A stretch of DNA of 32,290 bases from an uncultured Planctomycetota bacterium (GTDB lineage Bacteria; Planctomycetota; GCA-002687715; CAIWVZ01), in assembly GCA_903916245.1 (NCBI GenBank), contig CAIWVZ010000400.1, positions 1 through 32,290 on the forward strand, given 5' to 3'. Position 1 is the stretch's first letter, and the number at the start of each line of letters is the position of its first letter. Under the pieces are notes generated by a model that saw only the letters and a program-made list of their open reading frames with translations, was not told where the DNA came from and did no database searches. A program made the translations under genes and the position numbers. This document shows positions 1 to 7,805 of the stretch, one piece after another.

Positions 1-1614
1 TCCTCCGCCGAGTTGCACGCGGAATCCGAAAGCGTCGATTCGGGAGCCGTCCAGATCGGCAACGCGATCACGGAAAAGAAAGTCGCCGACGTCGTCCTCA
101 CGGCGCGCGATCGCGACCTTTTCCGCGCCATCACGGACTGCGGCGCGGGCGGATTCTCGTCGGCCGTCGGCGAGATGGGAGCGGAATGCGGCGCGGACGT
201 CGTCCTCGATGCCGCCCCGTTGAAGTACGCGGGGCTCTCCCCCGCCGAAATCTGGATTTCGGAAGCGCAGGAGCGCATGGTCCTCGCCGTGCAACCGGAG
301 CGTCTCGACGCGCTGCTCGCGCTCTGCCGCGACGAAGACGTCGAAGCCGCGGTCCTCGGAACCTTCACCGACACCGGACGCCTTCGGATCCGCCACGCCG
401 GCGTATTGCACGCCGACATGGACATGAACTTCCTTCACGACGGCGTGCCGAAGACCGCCCGCGAAGCGGTTTGGGAAGCACCGGCGCCGCAGCCGGATCC
501 GACGGTGGCACCGGGTGAAACGGGCACCGCGATCCTTCGACTCTTGTCCACTCCCGACATCGCCTCGAAGGAGTGGATCATCCGTCAGTACGACCACGAG
601 GTGCAGGCGGGCAGCGTGGTGAAGCCGCTCGTCGGCACGCGCCATCACGGCCCGTCCGACGCCGCCGTCGTCGCGCCGGTGCTCGGCGCTCGCCGCGGAT
701 TCGCGCTCGGCAACGGAATCGCGCCGCGACACGCGGACCTCGATCCCGCCTCCGCTGCGGAAGCGGGCATCGACGAAGCGCTCCGCAACGTGGTCGCCGT
801 GGGCGGCGACCCGTCGCGCTGCGCGATCCTCGACAACTTCTCGTGGGGCAACTGCCGCAAGCCCGACCGTCTCGGAGCCATGGTGCGTTGCTCGGTCGCC
901 TGTCGCGATACGGCGATCGCGTTGGGCACGCCGTTCGTCTCCGGCAAGGACTCGCTGAACAACGAGTATCTCGCCGACGGCCGCACCATCGTCATCCCGC
1001 ACACTCTCCTCGTCACCGCGCTCGCGATCGTCCCGGACGTCGCCGATTGCGTGACGATGGATCTCAAGGCCGCGGGACGCTCGTTGTGGCAGATCGGCGT
1101 TTCGAAGGAAGAACTCGGCGGATCCGCGCTCGCACGCCTCGCCGGAACCCTCGGAACGCGGGCCCCGCGCATCGACGGCGCGCGCGCGAAGGCGACGTTC
1201 GCGGCGCTGCACGCCGCGATCCGCAAGGGCCTCGTGGCGTCGTGCCACGACCTCTCCGAAGGCGGCCTCGCCGTGGCGTTGGCCGAAATGGTCCTCGCGG
1301 GTGAAATCGGCGCGGAGGTCGACGTCGATGCGGCTCCCGCCGCCGCGGGGGCGACGCTCACCGCGCGACTCTTCGGCGAAAGCCTCACGCGCTTCGTCGT
1401 CGAAGTCGCCCCGGGACGCGACGCGGACTTCGCGGCGTGCTTCGCGGGACTCGACGCGGCGCGCATCGGCACGACTACCGAGAAGCCCGAACTCGTCCTC
1501 GCGTCGGGCGGACGACGTCTCGCGGCCCTCTCCGCGACGGATCTCGAACGTGCGTGGCGGCCGTCGCTTTCCAACATCCTTCAATCGGGCATTTCGGCTT
1601 CGGAGGCGCACTGA
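1..1614 (+). CDS. purL: Phosphoribosylformylglycinamidine synthase, PurL subunit (C-terminal part)
   Basis: Catalyses the ATP-dependent conversion of FGAR to FGAM in purine synthesis, using ammonia supplied by the glutaminase PurQ. The reading frame is open at base 1, so the TTG at 13 shown in the ORF track is an internal Leu codon and the N-terminal part lies outside the window. The visible 537 residues include family-typical stretches: GNAITEKK, ITDCGAGGFSSAVGEMG, YDHEVQAGSVVKPLVG, LDNFSWGNC and FVSGKDSLNNEY. The CHDLSEGGLAVALAEM segment near the end is the conserved C-terminal PurM-like motif. The gene ends in TGA one base before the purQ start, with a GGAGG (1602-1606) inside its last codons acting as the purQ ribosome site. 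The visible part looks like the second half of a long-type PurL paired with a separate PurQ; that subtype is inferred. The function is secure. Confidence 0.96.
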   Translation, partial: SSAELHAESESVDSGAVQIGNAITEKKVADVVLTARDRDLFRAITDCGAGGFSSAVGEMGAECGADVVLDAAPLKYAGLSPAEIWISEAQERMVLAVQPERLDALLALCRDEDVEAAVLGTFTDTGRLRIRHAGVLHADMDMNFLHDGVPKTAREAVWEAPAPQPDPTVAPGETGTAILRLLSTPDIASKEWIIRQYDHEVQAGSVVKPLVGTRHHGPSDAAVVAPVLGARRGFALGNGIAPRHADLDPASAAEAGIDEALRNVVAVGGDPSRCAILDNFSWGNCRKPDRLGAMVRCSVACRDTAIALGTPFVSGKDSLNNEYLADGRTIVIPHTLLVTALAIVPDVADCVTMDLKAAGRSLWQIGVSKEELGGSALARLAGTLGTRAPRIDGARAKATFAALHAAIRKGLVASCHDLSEGGLAVALAEMVLAGEIGAEVDVDAAPAAAGATLTARLFGESLTRFVVEVAPGRDADFAACFAGLDAARIGTTTEKPELVLASGGRRLAALSATDLERAWRPSLSNILQSGISASEAH

Positions 1615-1615
1615 G

Positions 1616-2401
1616 ATGGCGACGCCCAAGGTTCTCGTCCTGCGCTGCGCGGGCATCAACTGCAACGAAGAGACCGCGCACGCGTGGAATATGGTGGGTG
1701 CCGACGCGGAACAGGTGCACCTCAATCGGCTCCTCGAGTCTCCCGGAATCCTCGACCACTACGCCGTCGTGAGCATCCCGGGTGGTTTCTCCTACGGAGA
1801 CGACATCGCGTCCGGCAAGGTGCTCGCAACCGAACTCACCATCGCGCTCGGTGGCGCGCTCCGTCGCTTCGTCGATCGGGGCGGCATGGTTTGGGGCATC
1901 TGCAACGGCTTCCAAGTTCTCGTGAAGACCGGCCTCCTTCCCGGCACCCTCCGCGACGGACACCGCGTGGCCGCGACGCTGACGTGGAACGACTCGCACC
2001 GCTACGAAGACCGTTGGGTGCATGTACGCCTCGACGGTCGGCTCTGCCCGGTCGTCGAGAAGGACGGCGCGGTCATCGAATTGCCCGTCGCCCACGGCGA
2101 AGGCAAGTTCGTTACCGGGACGCCGGAGGAACTCGCCGCTCTCGAGGCCGAAGGCCGTGTCGTTTTGCGTTACGTCTCGCCGACCGGCGGTAAGCCCGTC
2201 TACCCGGAGAATCCGAACGGCGCCATGGGCGACGTCGCGGGTGTCTGCGACGCGACGGGGCGCGTCTTCGGCCTGATGCCGCATCCGGAACGTTTCCTCA
2301 CGCCGTGGCAACATCCGCGCTGGACGCGCGAACGTCATCGCACCGAAGGTGACGGACTTTCTCTGTTCCGCGGGGCGGTTCGCGCCCTCAAGGGATCATG
2401 A
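1616..2401 (+). CDS. purQ: Phosphoribosylformylglycinamidine synthase, glutaminase subunit PurQ
   Basis: Class I glutamine amidotransferase that supplies ammonia to PurL. It has 261 residues. The nucleophile is Cys96 in GICNGFQ, preceded by the oxyanion-hole region SIPGGFSYGDDIASG (about 53-67). The His/Glu part of the triad is in MPHPERF near residue 240. The ATG at 1616 is preceded by GGAGG at 9 nt and lies one base after the purL stop, so the two subunits are co-transcribed. The length is slightly above the short PurQ of Bacillus type (about 227 residues). The last codons overlap the next gene as ATGA. The 42 kDa-sized ORF in the track (1301-2401) is only an upstream extension of this frame into purL. 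Confidence 0.96.
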   Translation: MATPKVLVLRCAGINCNEETAHAWNMVGADAEQVHLNRLLESPGILDHYAVVSIPGGFSYGDDIASGKVLATELTIALGGALRRFVDRGGMVWGICNGFQVLVKTGLLPGTLRDGHRVAATLTWNDSHRYEDRWVHVRLDGRLCPVVEKDGAVIELPVAHGEGKFVTGTPEELAALEAEGRVVLRYVSPTGGKPVYPENPNGAMGDVAGVCDATGRVFGLMPHPERFLTPWQHPRWTRERHRTEGDGLSLFRGAVRALKGS

Positions 2402-3336
2402 ACCGCGCGACTTGGTTGTTCGCGCTCGCACTCGTCGCCGCGGGCTGTGGTCCGTCGACCGACGGGCCCGCGGCGCCCGCGGAAGGTTCCGCGGTGCTTC
2501 GCTCGCAAACCGACGACATGAGCAGCACCTCCACGCGCATTTCGACGATCTTGAATCGTCCGTGGAGCACATCGTTCCCGTCGGTCTCCCGACTCCGCAC
2601 CCGCCTCGCCGCCGCTCAGGCTTTCATCGAAGAGGCGGCGGCCTCCGCGACCGATCCGACCAACATCGACGCGCTCGTCCGCAAAGGCCGCGAACTCGTC
2701 GTGGCGCCCGACATGCCCGTCGCCCGCGCGCTCGCCGCCTTCGAATACATGGCGCACCGCCTCGATCGCGGGACGCTGCTCGACGAGCAGTTGCCGCAGG
2801 CCGCCTCCGATGCGGAAGCCCTCGGCGGACGCGGCGTGAAACTCCGCAGCGATGCGTGGCGCGACGGATGGCGCTTCGCCAAGGAACGGCTCGAGGCGGC
2901 GATCACCGCCACGCTCGCGGCGACCGCCGATGCGGCCGCTCAGGACGCACGCATCGCGGACGGAATGATGGAACGGGCCGTCGCCGACGGCGAACGACTA
3001 CTCGGCGAAATCAAAGCGGCGGTCGTCGCCGCCCGCGATGCGCGCTACCGGGAAACGCTCATTCAGAAGCGGGTGGCTTGGGCGCGCGACGTCGCGAAGC
3101 GCGCCGGCGAAAAACTCTCCCCCGAGGCGCGGGCGGCTCTCGACGCCGCCTCCGGCTACGCCGACGGCGGATTGAAGGCCGACGTCGATGCGGCGGTCGC
3201 CTCCGTCTTCGCCGGAAGTCCGGACGCCCGCACCCGCATCGACGCGTTGTCGAAAACGGTAGACGGGCACGTCACCGCTCTGATGGAGCGCTTCCTCGCG
3301 CTCGGACGTTCGCTGGGTCTTCCGGATCCGGAGTGA
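2398..3336 (+). CDS. Predicted lipoprotein of unknown function
   Basis: No family recognised. The 312-residue product starts with a short hydrophobic signal (WLFALALVAAGC), and Cys17 is a plausible lipidation site, so it is probably anchored to the outer face of a membrane. A Ser/Pro/Ala-rich linker follows. The rest is rich in Ala, Arg, Asp and Glu and looks almost entirely helical, with candidate coiled-coil stretches around residues 170-240. No cysteines or obvious catalytic motifs are seen in the mature part. The start codon overlaps the purQ stop (ATGA), so translation is probably coupled to purQ even though no purine role is evident. It runs convergently into selB with only 9 bp (a CG-alternating run) between the two stops and no terminator hairpin. 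Confidence 0.8.
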   Translation: MNRATWLFALALVAAGCGPSTDGPAAPAEGSAVLRSQTDDMSSTSTRISTILNRPWSTSFPSVSRLRTRLAAAQAFIEEAAASATDPTNIDALVRKGRELVVAPDMPVARALAAFEYMAHRLDRGTLLDEQLPQAASDAEALGGRGVKLRSDAWRDGWRFAKERLEAAITATLAATADAAAQDARIADGMMERAVADGERLLGEIKAAVVAARDARYRETLIQKRVAWARDVAKRAGEKLSPEARAALDAASGYADGGLKADVDAAVASVFAGSPDARTRIDALSKTVDGHVTALMERFLALGRSLGLPDPE

Positions 3337-3345
3337 CCGCGCGCG

Positions 3346-5298
3346 TCACGCCTTGGGCGCGACGACCGATTCCCAACCCGGCTTCAGCGTCCGCACGGAA
3401 TCCTTGCGGACCGTCAGGCCGATCGCATCGAAGTGTTCGAGAAGCGGGATGACGTATTTGCGCGTTCCGCCGATGACGTCCTTCGCCTCGATCGACGTGA
3501 TCTGCCCCTTCGCGACGCAATGCGCCACCACGCGATCGCGAGCCCCGTCGAGCGCCTCTCTGTGGAGAACGACGCTTTCGTCGAGACGCTTCGCTTTGCC
3601 TTGCGCTTCGAGCATGGTGAGCAAATTCAAGATGCGCTTCTCCGGTCGCTGCGCTTCCTTCGCGAGATCGGCGGGAAGCGGCGTCGCCATACCCGTCGAC
3701 CGGAGACGTTCCTCGAGCCAACCGATCAGGCGGCGATCTTCCTGCGAAAGACCCCCTTTGAACGCCTTGAGGCGCCACTCCGGGTTCTGACGCTCGACCG
3801 TTCCGCGTCGCACCGCGTCGGCCAAAAACAATTCGACGACGGCGGGCGGATGCCTCACGGACGACGCGATCTCGAAGAGACCGAACCCCCATGCGTAGTG
3901 ATTGGCCTGATGCAAGGCATTCAAATTCTCTTCGACGGCGCGCGCCCCGACTTCGACGGGGTCGACGTGCAACAGGGTCCCCGCTCCCGGCACGCGCACG
4001 ATGCGTCCCTTCGCGACGAGCGCGTCGACGATCGGCTGCGTCTCCGCTTCGGTCGCGCGCACCATGGCCGGAAGATCCGCGGGTGCGACGGGATGCAGAC
4101 TTTGCGCGCGGATCACCGCTTCGACGTAGGCGGCTCGGTCGCCGAGCGCCTGCTCCTTCGCCGCGAGGTTGTCGGTGATCCAGTTTCGACTTTGCTTATG
4201 CCGGAACTTGGTCTCACCGAGAATCACGCCGCCTCCGAGCGTCCGTTCCGGCGACGCGAGGCGCAGAAGGAATCTGTCCCCGGGAGCGACGATCACCGGT
4301 TCTTCGAGTCGCACCTGCGCGAAGACGTCTCCGCCCGGATCGACCTCCTTCGCGTCGAGAAGCACGAGGGTGCCGAGCGTTTCCGTGGTGTTCGCGTGGA
4401 ATCTCACCGGAACGTGCGACGCGAGTTTGCGCCCGAACGACGGAAGCAGTTTGAATCGCACCTCGATCAGAGGTGACGCGGAGAAGATCCCCGGGGCGCA
4501 GACCGAGCAGCCGCGTCCGACGTCCTTCCAATTCACGTCGGAAAGATTCAACGCGACGCGCTGCCCCGCGCCCGCGCGCGGCACGGAAAGATGGTGCGCC
4601 TGAATCGATCGCACGCGGGCCGGCGTTCCCTGCGGCAGGATTTCCAACTCGTCACCCACCGCCACGGAGCCCGACAACGGAACGCCCGTCACCACCGTGC
4701 CGTGTCCTTTCACCGTAAAACTACGCTGAATCGGCAGACGGAACGGGCCCGACGCGTCCTTCGGCGGCACGGTCGCCACTTGGCGCTCGAGTTCGGCACG
4801 CACGGCGTCGAGGCCTTCGCCCGTCACGTTCGAGCAGCGCACGACCGGAGCACCTTCGAGGAAGGTGCCGCGCGCGAAGTCCGCGAGCTCCTCTTCGACG
4901 AGATCGGGCATGCCGTCCTCGACCAAGTCGATTTTGGTCATGACGACGAATCCGCGCGTCAAACCGAGGATCCGCATGATCTCGAGATGCTCGCGCGTCT
5001 GCGGCATCACGGAATCGTCGGCGGCGACGACGAGCATGACGACGTCGAGTCCCGTCGCTCCGGCCACCATGTTCCGAATGAAGCGCTCGTGGCCGGGAAC
5101 GTCGATGAGTCCGACCTGTCGTCCGGACGTCGTCGTGTACTCGGCGTACCCCAAATCGATCGTCAAACCGCGTTCGCGCTCTTCCTTGAGACGATCGGGA
5201 TCCGTTCCCGTCAACGCCTTGACGAGGCTCGACTTTCCGTGGTCGATATGGCCCGCGGTGCCGACGACCGCGCGGAAGATCTCGGGGACCGTCTCCAT
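3346..5298 (-). CDS. selB: Selenocysteine-specific translation elongation factor SelB
   Basis: GTPase that delivers Sec-tRNA(Sec) to the ribosome at UGA codons followed by a SECIS hairpin. It has 650 residues. The GTPase domain shows GHIDHGKSS (G1, residues 16-24), the SelB-type ERGLTIDLGYAEY switch (EF-Tu has a different sequence there), DVPGHERFIRNM (G3) and MTKIDLV (G4). Beta domains II and III follow, and then a winged-helix region of about 280 residues that binds SECIS RNA in this family. Full length is normal. The ATG at 5298 is chosen because the domain begins there; the frame stays open to 7065 only because it runs antisense to recJ. No Shine-Dalgarno is seen, but a TAGAAT box lies 7 nt upstream. 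selA, selC and selD are not in the window. Divergent from recJ, 54 bp apart. Confidence 0.95.
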   Translation of the reverse strand: METVPEIFRAVVGTAGHIDHGKSSLVKALTGTDPDRLKEERERGLTIDLGYAEYTTTSGRQVGLIDVPGHERFIRNMVAGATGLDVVMLVVAADDSVMPQTREHLEIMRILGLTRGFVVMTKIDLVEDGMPDLVEEELADFARGTFLEGAPVVRCSNVTGEGLDAVRAELERQVATVPPKDASGPFRLPIQRSFTVKGHGTVVTGVPLSGSVAVGDELEILPQGTPARVRSIQAHHLSVPRAGAGQRVALNLSDVNWKDVGRGCSVCAPGIFSASPLIEVRFKLLPSFGRKLASHVPVRFHANTTETLGTLVLLDAKEVDPGGDVFAQVRLEEPVIVAPGDRFLLRLASPERTLGGGVILGETKFRHKQSRNWITDNLAAKEQALGDRAAYVEAVIRAQSLHPVAPADLPAMVRATEAETQPIVDALVAKGRIVRVPGAGTLLHVDPVEVGARAVEENLNALHQANHYAWGFGLFEIASSVRHPPAVVELFLADAVRRGTVERQNPEWRLKAFKGGLSQEDRRLIGWLEERLRSTGMATPLPADLAKEAQRPEKRILNLLTMLEAQGKAKRLDESVVLHREALDGARDRVVAHCVAKGQITSIEAKDVIGGTRKYVIPLLEHFDAIGLTVRKDSVRTLKPGWESVVAPKA

Positions 5299-5305
5299 CG
5301 CCGCG

Positions 5306-5311
5306 ATTCTA
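5306..5311 (-). promoter_or_regulatory. Candidate -10 box for selB (possible leaderless transcript)
   Basis: TAGAAT on the minus strand matches five of six positions of TATAAT and ends 7 nt before the selB ATG. Transcription would therefore start at or within a base or two of the start codon. No good -35 hexamer is present at 16-18 bp. There is no Shine-Dalgarno between the box and the ATG. Confidence 0.45.
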
Positions 5312-5337
5312 CCCGCGGAGGCGTCCCGGGTCCGTGC

Positions 5338-5343
5338 TACCGT
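5338..5343 (+). promoter_or_regulatory. Candidate -10 box for recJ
   Basis: TGC-TACCGT fits a TAnnnT -10 pattern and ends 9 nt before the recJ ATG, with no Shine-Dalgarno in between. No recognisable -35 is found. It is supported mainly by the similar arrangement before selB and the DHS-like gene. Confidence 0.3.
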
Positions 5344-5352
5344 GACCGCCCG

Positions 5353-7119
5353 ATGCTCGCGCCGCCCCTTTGGAATCTGCTCCCCCGCGACCACGACGCG
5401 GAAACCGCGTTGATGAGCGAACTTCGTTGTTCGCGGATTCTCGCCGCGCTCCTCGTCCGTCGCGAACTCGCCGACCCGAAAGAGGCGCGTTCCTGGCTCG
5501 ATCCGGCGCTGACGGATCTCGAAGACCCGCTCGCGATCGTCGACATGCAGCGCGGCGCGGACCGCCTCGCGCAGGCGATTCGGGAAAAAGAGCCCGTCCT
5601 CATTTACGGCGACTACGACGTCGACGGCATGACGGGGACGTCTCTCCTCGTCAACTTCCTGCGACTCGCGGGCGTTCCCGTCGAATGGTTCATTCCGGAC
5701 CGCACACGCGACGGCTATTCCTTCAGCGACGGCGTCATCGACCGCTTCATCGCGCGTCCGGTTCGTCCCCGCGTCGTCATCACGGTCGACCACGGCACCA
5801 GCGCCCACGGGGGCATCGCGCGCCTCGTGGCGGCGGGGATCGACGTCGTCGTCACCGACCACCACGAGCCCCCCCCGGAACTCCCGACGGGCGCCGTCGC
5901 CCTCATCAACCCGAAACGCCGCGAAGATCGCTCCCGGGCACGCGATCTCTGCGGCGCCGCCGTCGCCTTCAAACTGGCGTGGGCCACGGCGCAGTCGTTC
6001 GGGGGCTCGAAGAAGGTCGCCCCCGAGTTCCGCGACTTCCTCGTCGACGCCATGGGTTTCGTGACCCTCGCGACGATCGCCGACGTGGTGAAACTGCGCG
6101 GCGACAACCGCACGCTGTGCACCCACGGTCTTCGCGTCATCCCGCACACGCGCTCGCCCGGGCTCAAGGCACTGCTTCGATCGGCGGGACTCGAAGGTCA
6201 GTCGGTCAAGGCGCGGACGGTCGCCTTCAAGATCGCGCCGCGACTCAACGCGGCGGGTCGGCTCGGTCGCGCCGAAGAAGTGGTGCGACTCTTGACGACG
6301 AAGGACACGCACGAAGCCGAAGCCGTCGCGGCGGGGCTCGAGAAGGCCAACGAAGAGCGCCGTTCGATCGACAAGGCGGTCCTCGAAGATGCCGAGCGCA
6401 TCCTGAAAAGAAGCGGCGGTGTTCCCCCGGGCGAAGGCATCTGCCTCGGAGCGAAGGACTGGCACTCGGGAGTCATCGGCATCGTGGCCGCACGTCTCGT
6501 CGATCGCTATCACGTGCCGACCTTGCTCATCGCGCTCAACGGCGACGAAGGTCGCGGATCGGCACGCGCCCCCGAAGGCTTCCATTTGAAGGAAGCCCTC
6601 GACGCCTGCGGGGATCACCTCGTCGGTTGGGGCGGACACGCCGGAGCCGCGGGATGCACCGTGACGGAAACGGCCTGGCCTAGGTTGCGCGAGCGCTTCA
6701 TCGCGTTCACGCGTGAAAAGCTCGCCTCCGCACCGCTGCGACCGACATGGCCTCTCGAAGCACTTCTGCGCATTTCCGACGTCACGACATCCCTGACGGA
6801 CGAGATCGATCGAATGGCGCCTTTCGGCTCGGGTAATCCGATGCCCCTGTTCCTCTTCCGCGACGTCCGCGTCGCGGGCGTCCCGTCGGTCATGGGTGAC
6901 GGCGGCGCGCACCTTCAGTTCATGGCGACGGACGGCGAATCCGCGCTGCGGGCGGTATGCTTCGGCGCGGGTTCCCGGATGCGGGAACTCGAAGCGCGCG
7001 GTGCGCGCTTCGCATTGGCGGCGCACGTGAAGTTCGACACGTTCAAGGGCGCCGGCAGCCTTCAACTCGAAGTCAAGGACTTCCGCCTCGACGACGGAGC
7101 CCCGACATGGACGCCCTGA
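5353..7119 (+). CDS. recJ: Single-stranded-DNA-specific exonuclease RecJ
   Basis: 5'-3' exonuclease acting on single-stranded DNA in recombination and mismatch/base-excision repair. It has 588 residues. The DHH phosphoesterase core shows YGDYDVDG (85-92), the ITVDHGTSAHGG segment (about 143-154) and VTDHHEPP (167-174), which supply metal-binding Asp and His residues. The DHHA1 part carries GWGGHAGAAGCTV, and a C-terminal OB-like domain ends in LQLEVKDFRLDD, typical of RecJ. The length is close to E. coli RecJ (577). The ATG at 5353 is chosen because upstream sequence is antisense selB; no Shine-Dalgarno is present. The 3' end overlaps the dedA-family start by 13 bp, indicating an operon. Confidence 0.95.
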   Translation: MLAPPLWNLLPRDHDAETALMSELRCSRILAALLVRRELADPKEARSWLDPALTDLEDPLAIVDMQRGADRLAQAIREKEPVLIYGDYDVDGMTGTSLLVNFLRLAGVPVEWFIPDRTRDGYSFSDGVIDRFIARPVRPRVVITVDHGTSAHGGIARLVAAGIDVVVTDHHEPPPELPTGAVALINPKRREDRSRARDLCGAAVAFKLAWATAQSFGGSKKVAPEFRDFLVDAMGFVTLATIADVVKLRGDNRTLCTHGLRVIPHTRSPGLKALLRSAGLEGQSVKARTVAFKIAPRLNAAGRLGRAEEVVRLLTTKDTHEAEAVAAGLEKANEERRSIDKAVLEDAERILKRSGGVPPGEGICLGAKDWHSGVIGIVAARLVDRYHVPTLLIALNGDEGRGSARAPEGFHLKEALDACGDHLVGWGGHAGAAGCTVTETAWPRLRERFIAFTREKLASAPLRPTWPLEALLRISDVTTSLTDEIDRMAPFGSGNPMPLFLFRDVRVAGVPSVMGDGGAHLQFMATDGESALRAVCFGAGSRMRELEARGARFALAAHVKFDTFKGAGSLQLEVKDFRLDDGAPTWTP

Positions 7120-7763
7120 CCGGCCTTCTCGACGTCCTCATCCACCTCGATCAACACTTGAACGCGTGGGCCGCCGATTTCGGCGGGTGGATGTACGTCA
7201 TCCTCTTCGCGATCGTGTTCTGCGAAACCGGGTTGGTGGTGACGCCGTTCCTTCCCGGCGACTCGCTCCTGTTCGGAGTCGGCGCGCTCTCCGCCACTCC
7301 CGGATCACCGATCGACCCGTGGCTCGTCAGCATCCTGCTGATCGTCGCGGGCATTCTCGGCGACGCCGTCAACTACGCGATCGGACGCGCGGTCGGCCCG
7401 AAGATCTTCAATCGCCCGTCGTCACGATTCTTCAACACCGACCACCTCCTCAAGGCCCACGCCTTCTACGAGAAGTACGGCGGCAAGACGATCATCCTCG
7501 CCCGCTTCATTCCGATCGTGCGCACCTTCGCTCCGTTCGTCGCGGGCATCGGAAAAATGACGTACGCGAAGTTCGCTCTCTACAACGTGACGGGAGCCAT
7601 CGTGTGGGTCGTCGGCTTCGTCTTTCTCGGCCACCAGTTCGGCGGGCTCCCCTTCGTCAAGAAGAACTTCTCGCTCGTCATTCTCGCGATCATCGTTCTC
7701 AGCATCTTGCCCGCGGTGATCGAGATCATCCGCGCCCGCCGGGCCGCCAAGTCCGAGGCCTAA
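7107..7763 (+). CDS. DedA-family (SNARE-associated/VTT) membrane protein
   Basis: Polytopic inner-membrane protein of 218 residues, the normal DedA size. Characterised DedA proteins take part in membrane lipid and proton homeostasis, including flipping of undecaprenyl phosphate or phosphatidylethanolamine; the substrate here is unknown. Family motifs are clear: FCETGLVVTPFLPGDSLLF near residues 32-50, GDAVNYAIGRAVGP, then FYEKYGGKTIILARFIPIVRTFAPFVAGIG with the conserved Arg and Pro residues. Several hydrophobic helices follow to an Arg/Lys-rich cytoplasmic end. The ATG at 7107 overlaps the recJ 3' end by 13 bp and has a CGGAG 8-9 nt upstream. The gene is followed immediately by a strong hairpin. 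Confidence 0.93.
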   Translation: MDALTGLLDVLIHLDQHLNAWAADFGGWMYVILFAIVFCETGLVVTPFLPGDSLLFGVGALSATPGSPIDPWLVSILLIVAGILGDAVNYAIGRAVGPKIFNRPSSRFFNTDHLLKAHAFYEKYGGKTIILARFIPIVRTFAPFVAGIGKMTYAKFALYNVTGAIVWVVGFVFLGHQFGGLPFVKKNFSLVILAIIVLSILPAVIEIIRARRAAKSEA

Positions 7764-7765
7764 CA

Positions 7766-7790
7766 CCTCCCGCCCGTAACGAGCGGGAGG
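7766..7790. terminator. Hairpin between convergent dedA and DHS-like genes
   Basis: CCTCCCGC and GCGGGAGG form a perfect 8-bp stem around a 9-nt loop, starting 3 nt after the dedA stop. There is no U-tract on either strand, so it is an inferred bidirectional terminator or 3'-end stabiliser for the two convergent genes. Confidence 0.65.
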
Positions 7791-7805
7791 CCGGATCGAT
7801 CGCGA

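Noticed and set aside
4591-5352. Upstream extension of the recJ frame
   Set aside because: Runs antisense through the selB GTPase domain; RecJ homology begins at 5353.
5299-7065. 589-codon upstream extension of the selB frame (track ORF 3346-7065)
   Set aside because: It is antisense to recJ, has low-complexity Arg/Glu/Asp-rich product, and selB homology starts at the ATG at 5298.
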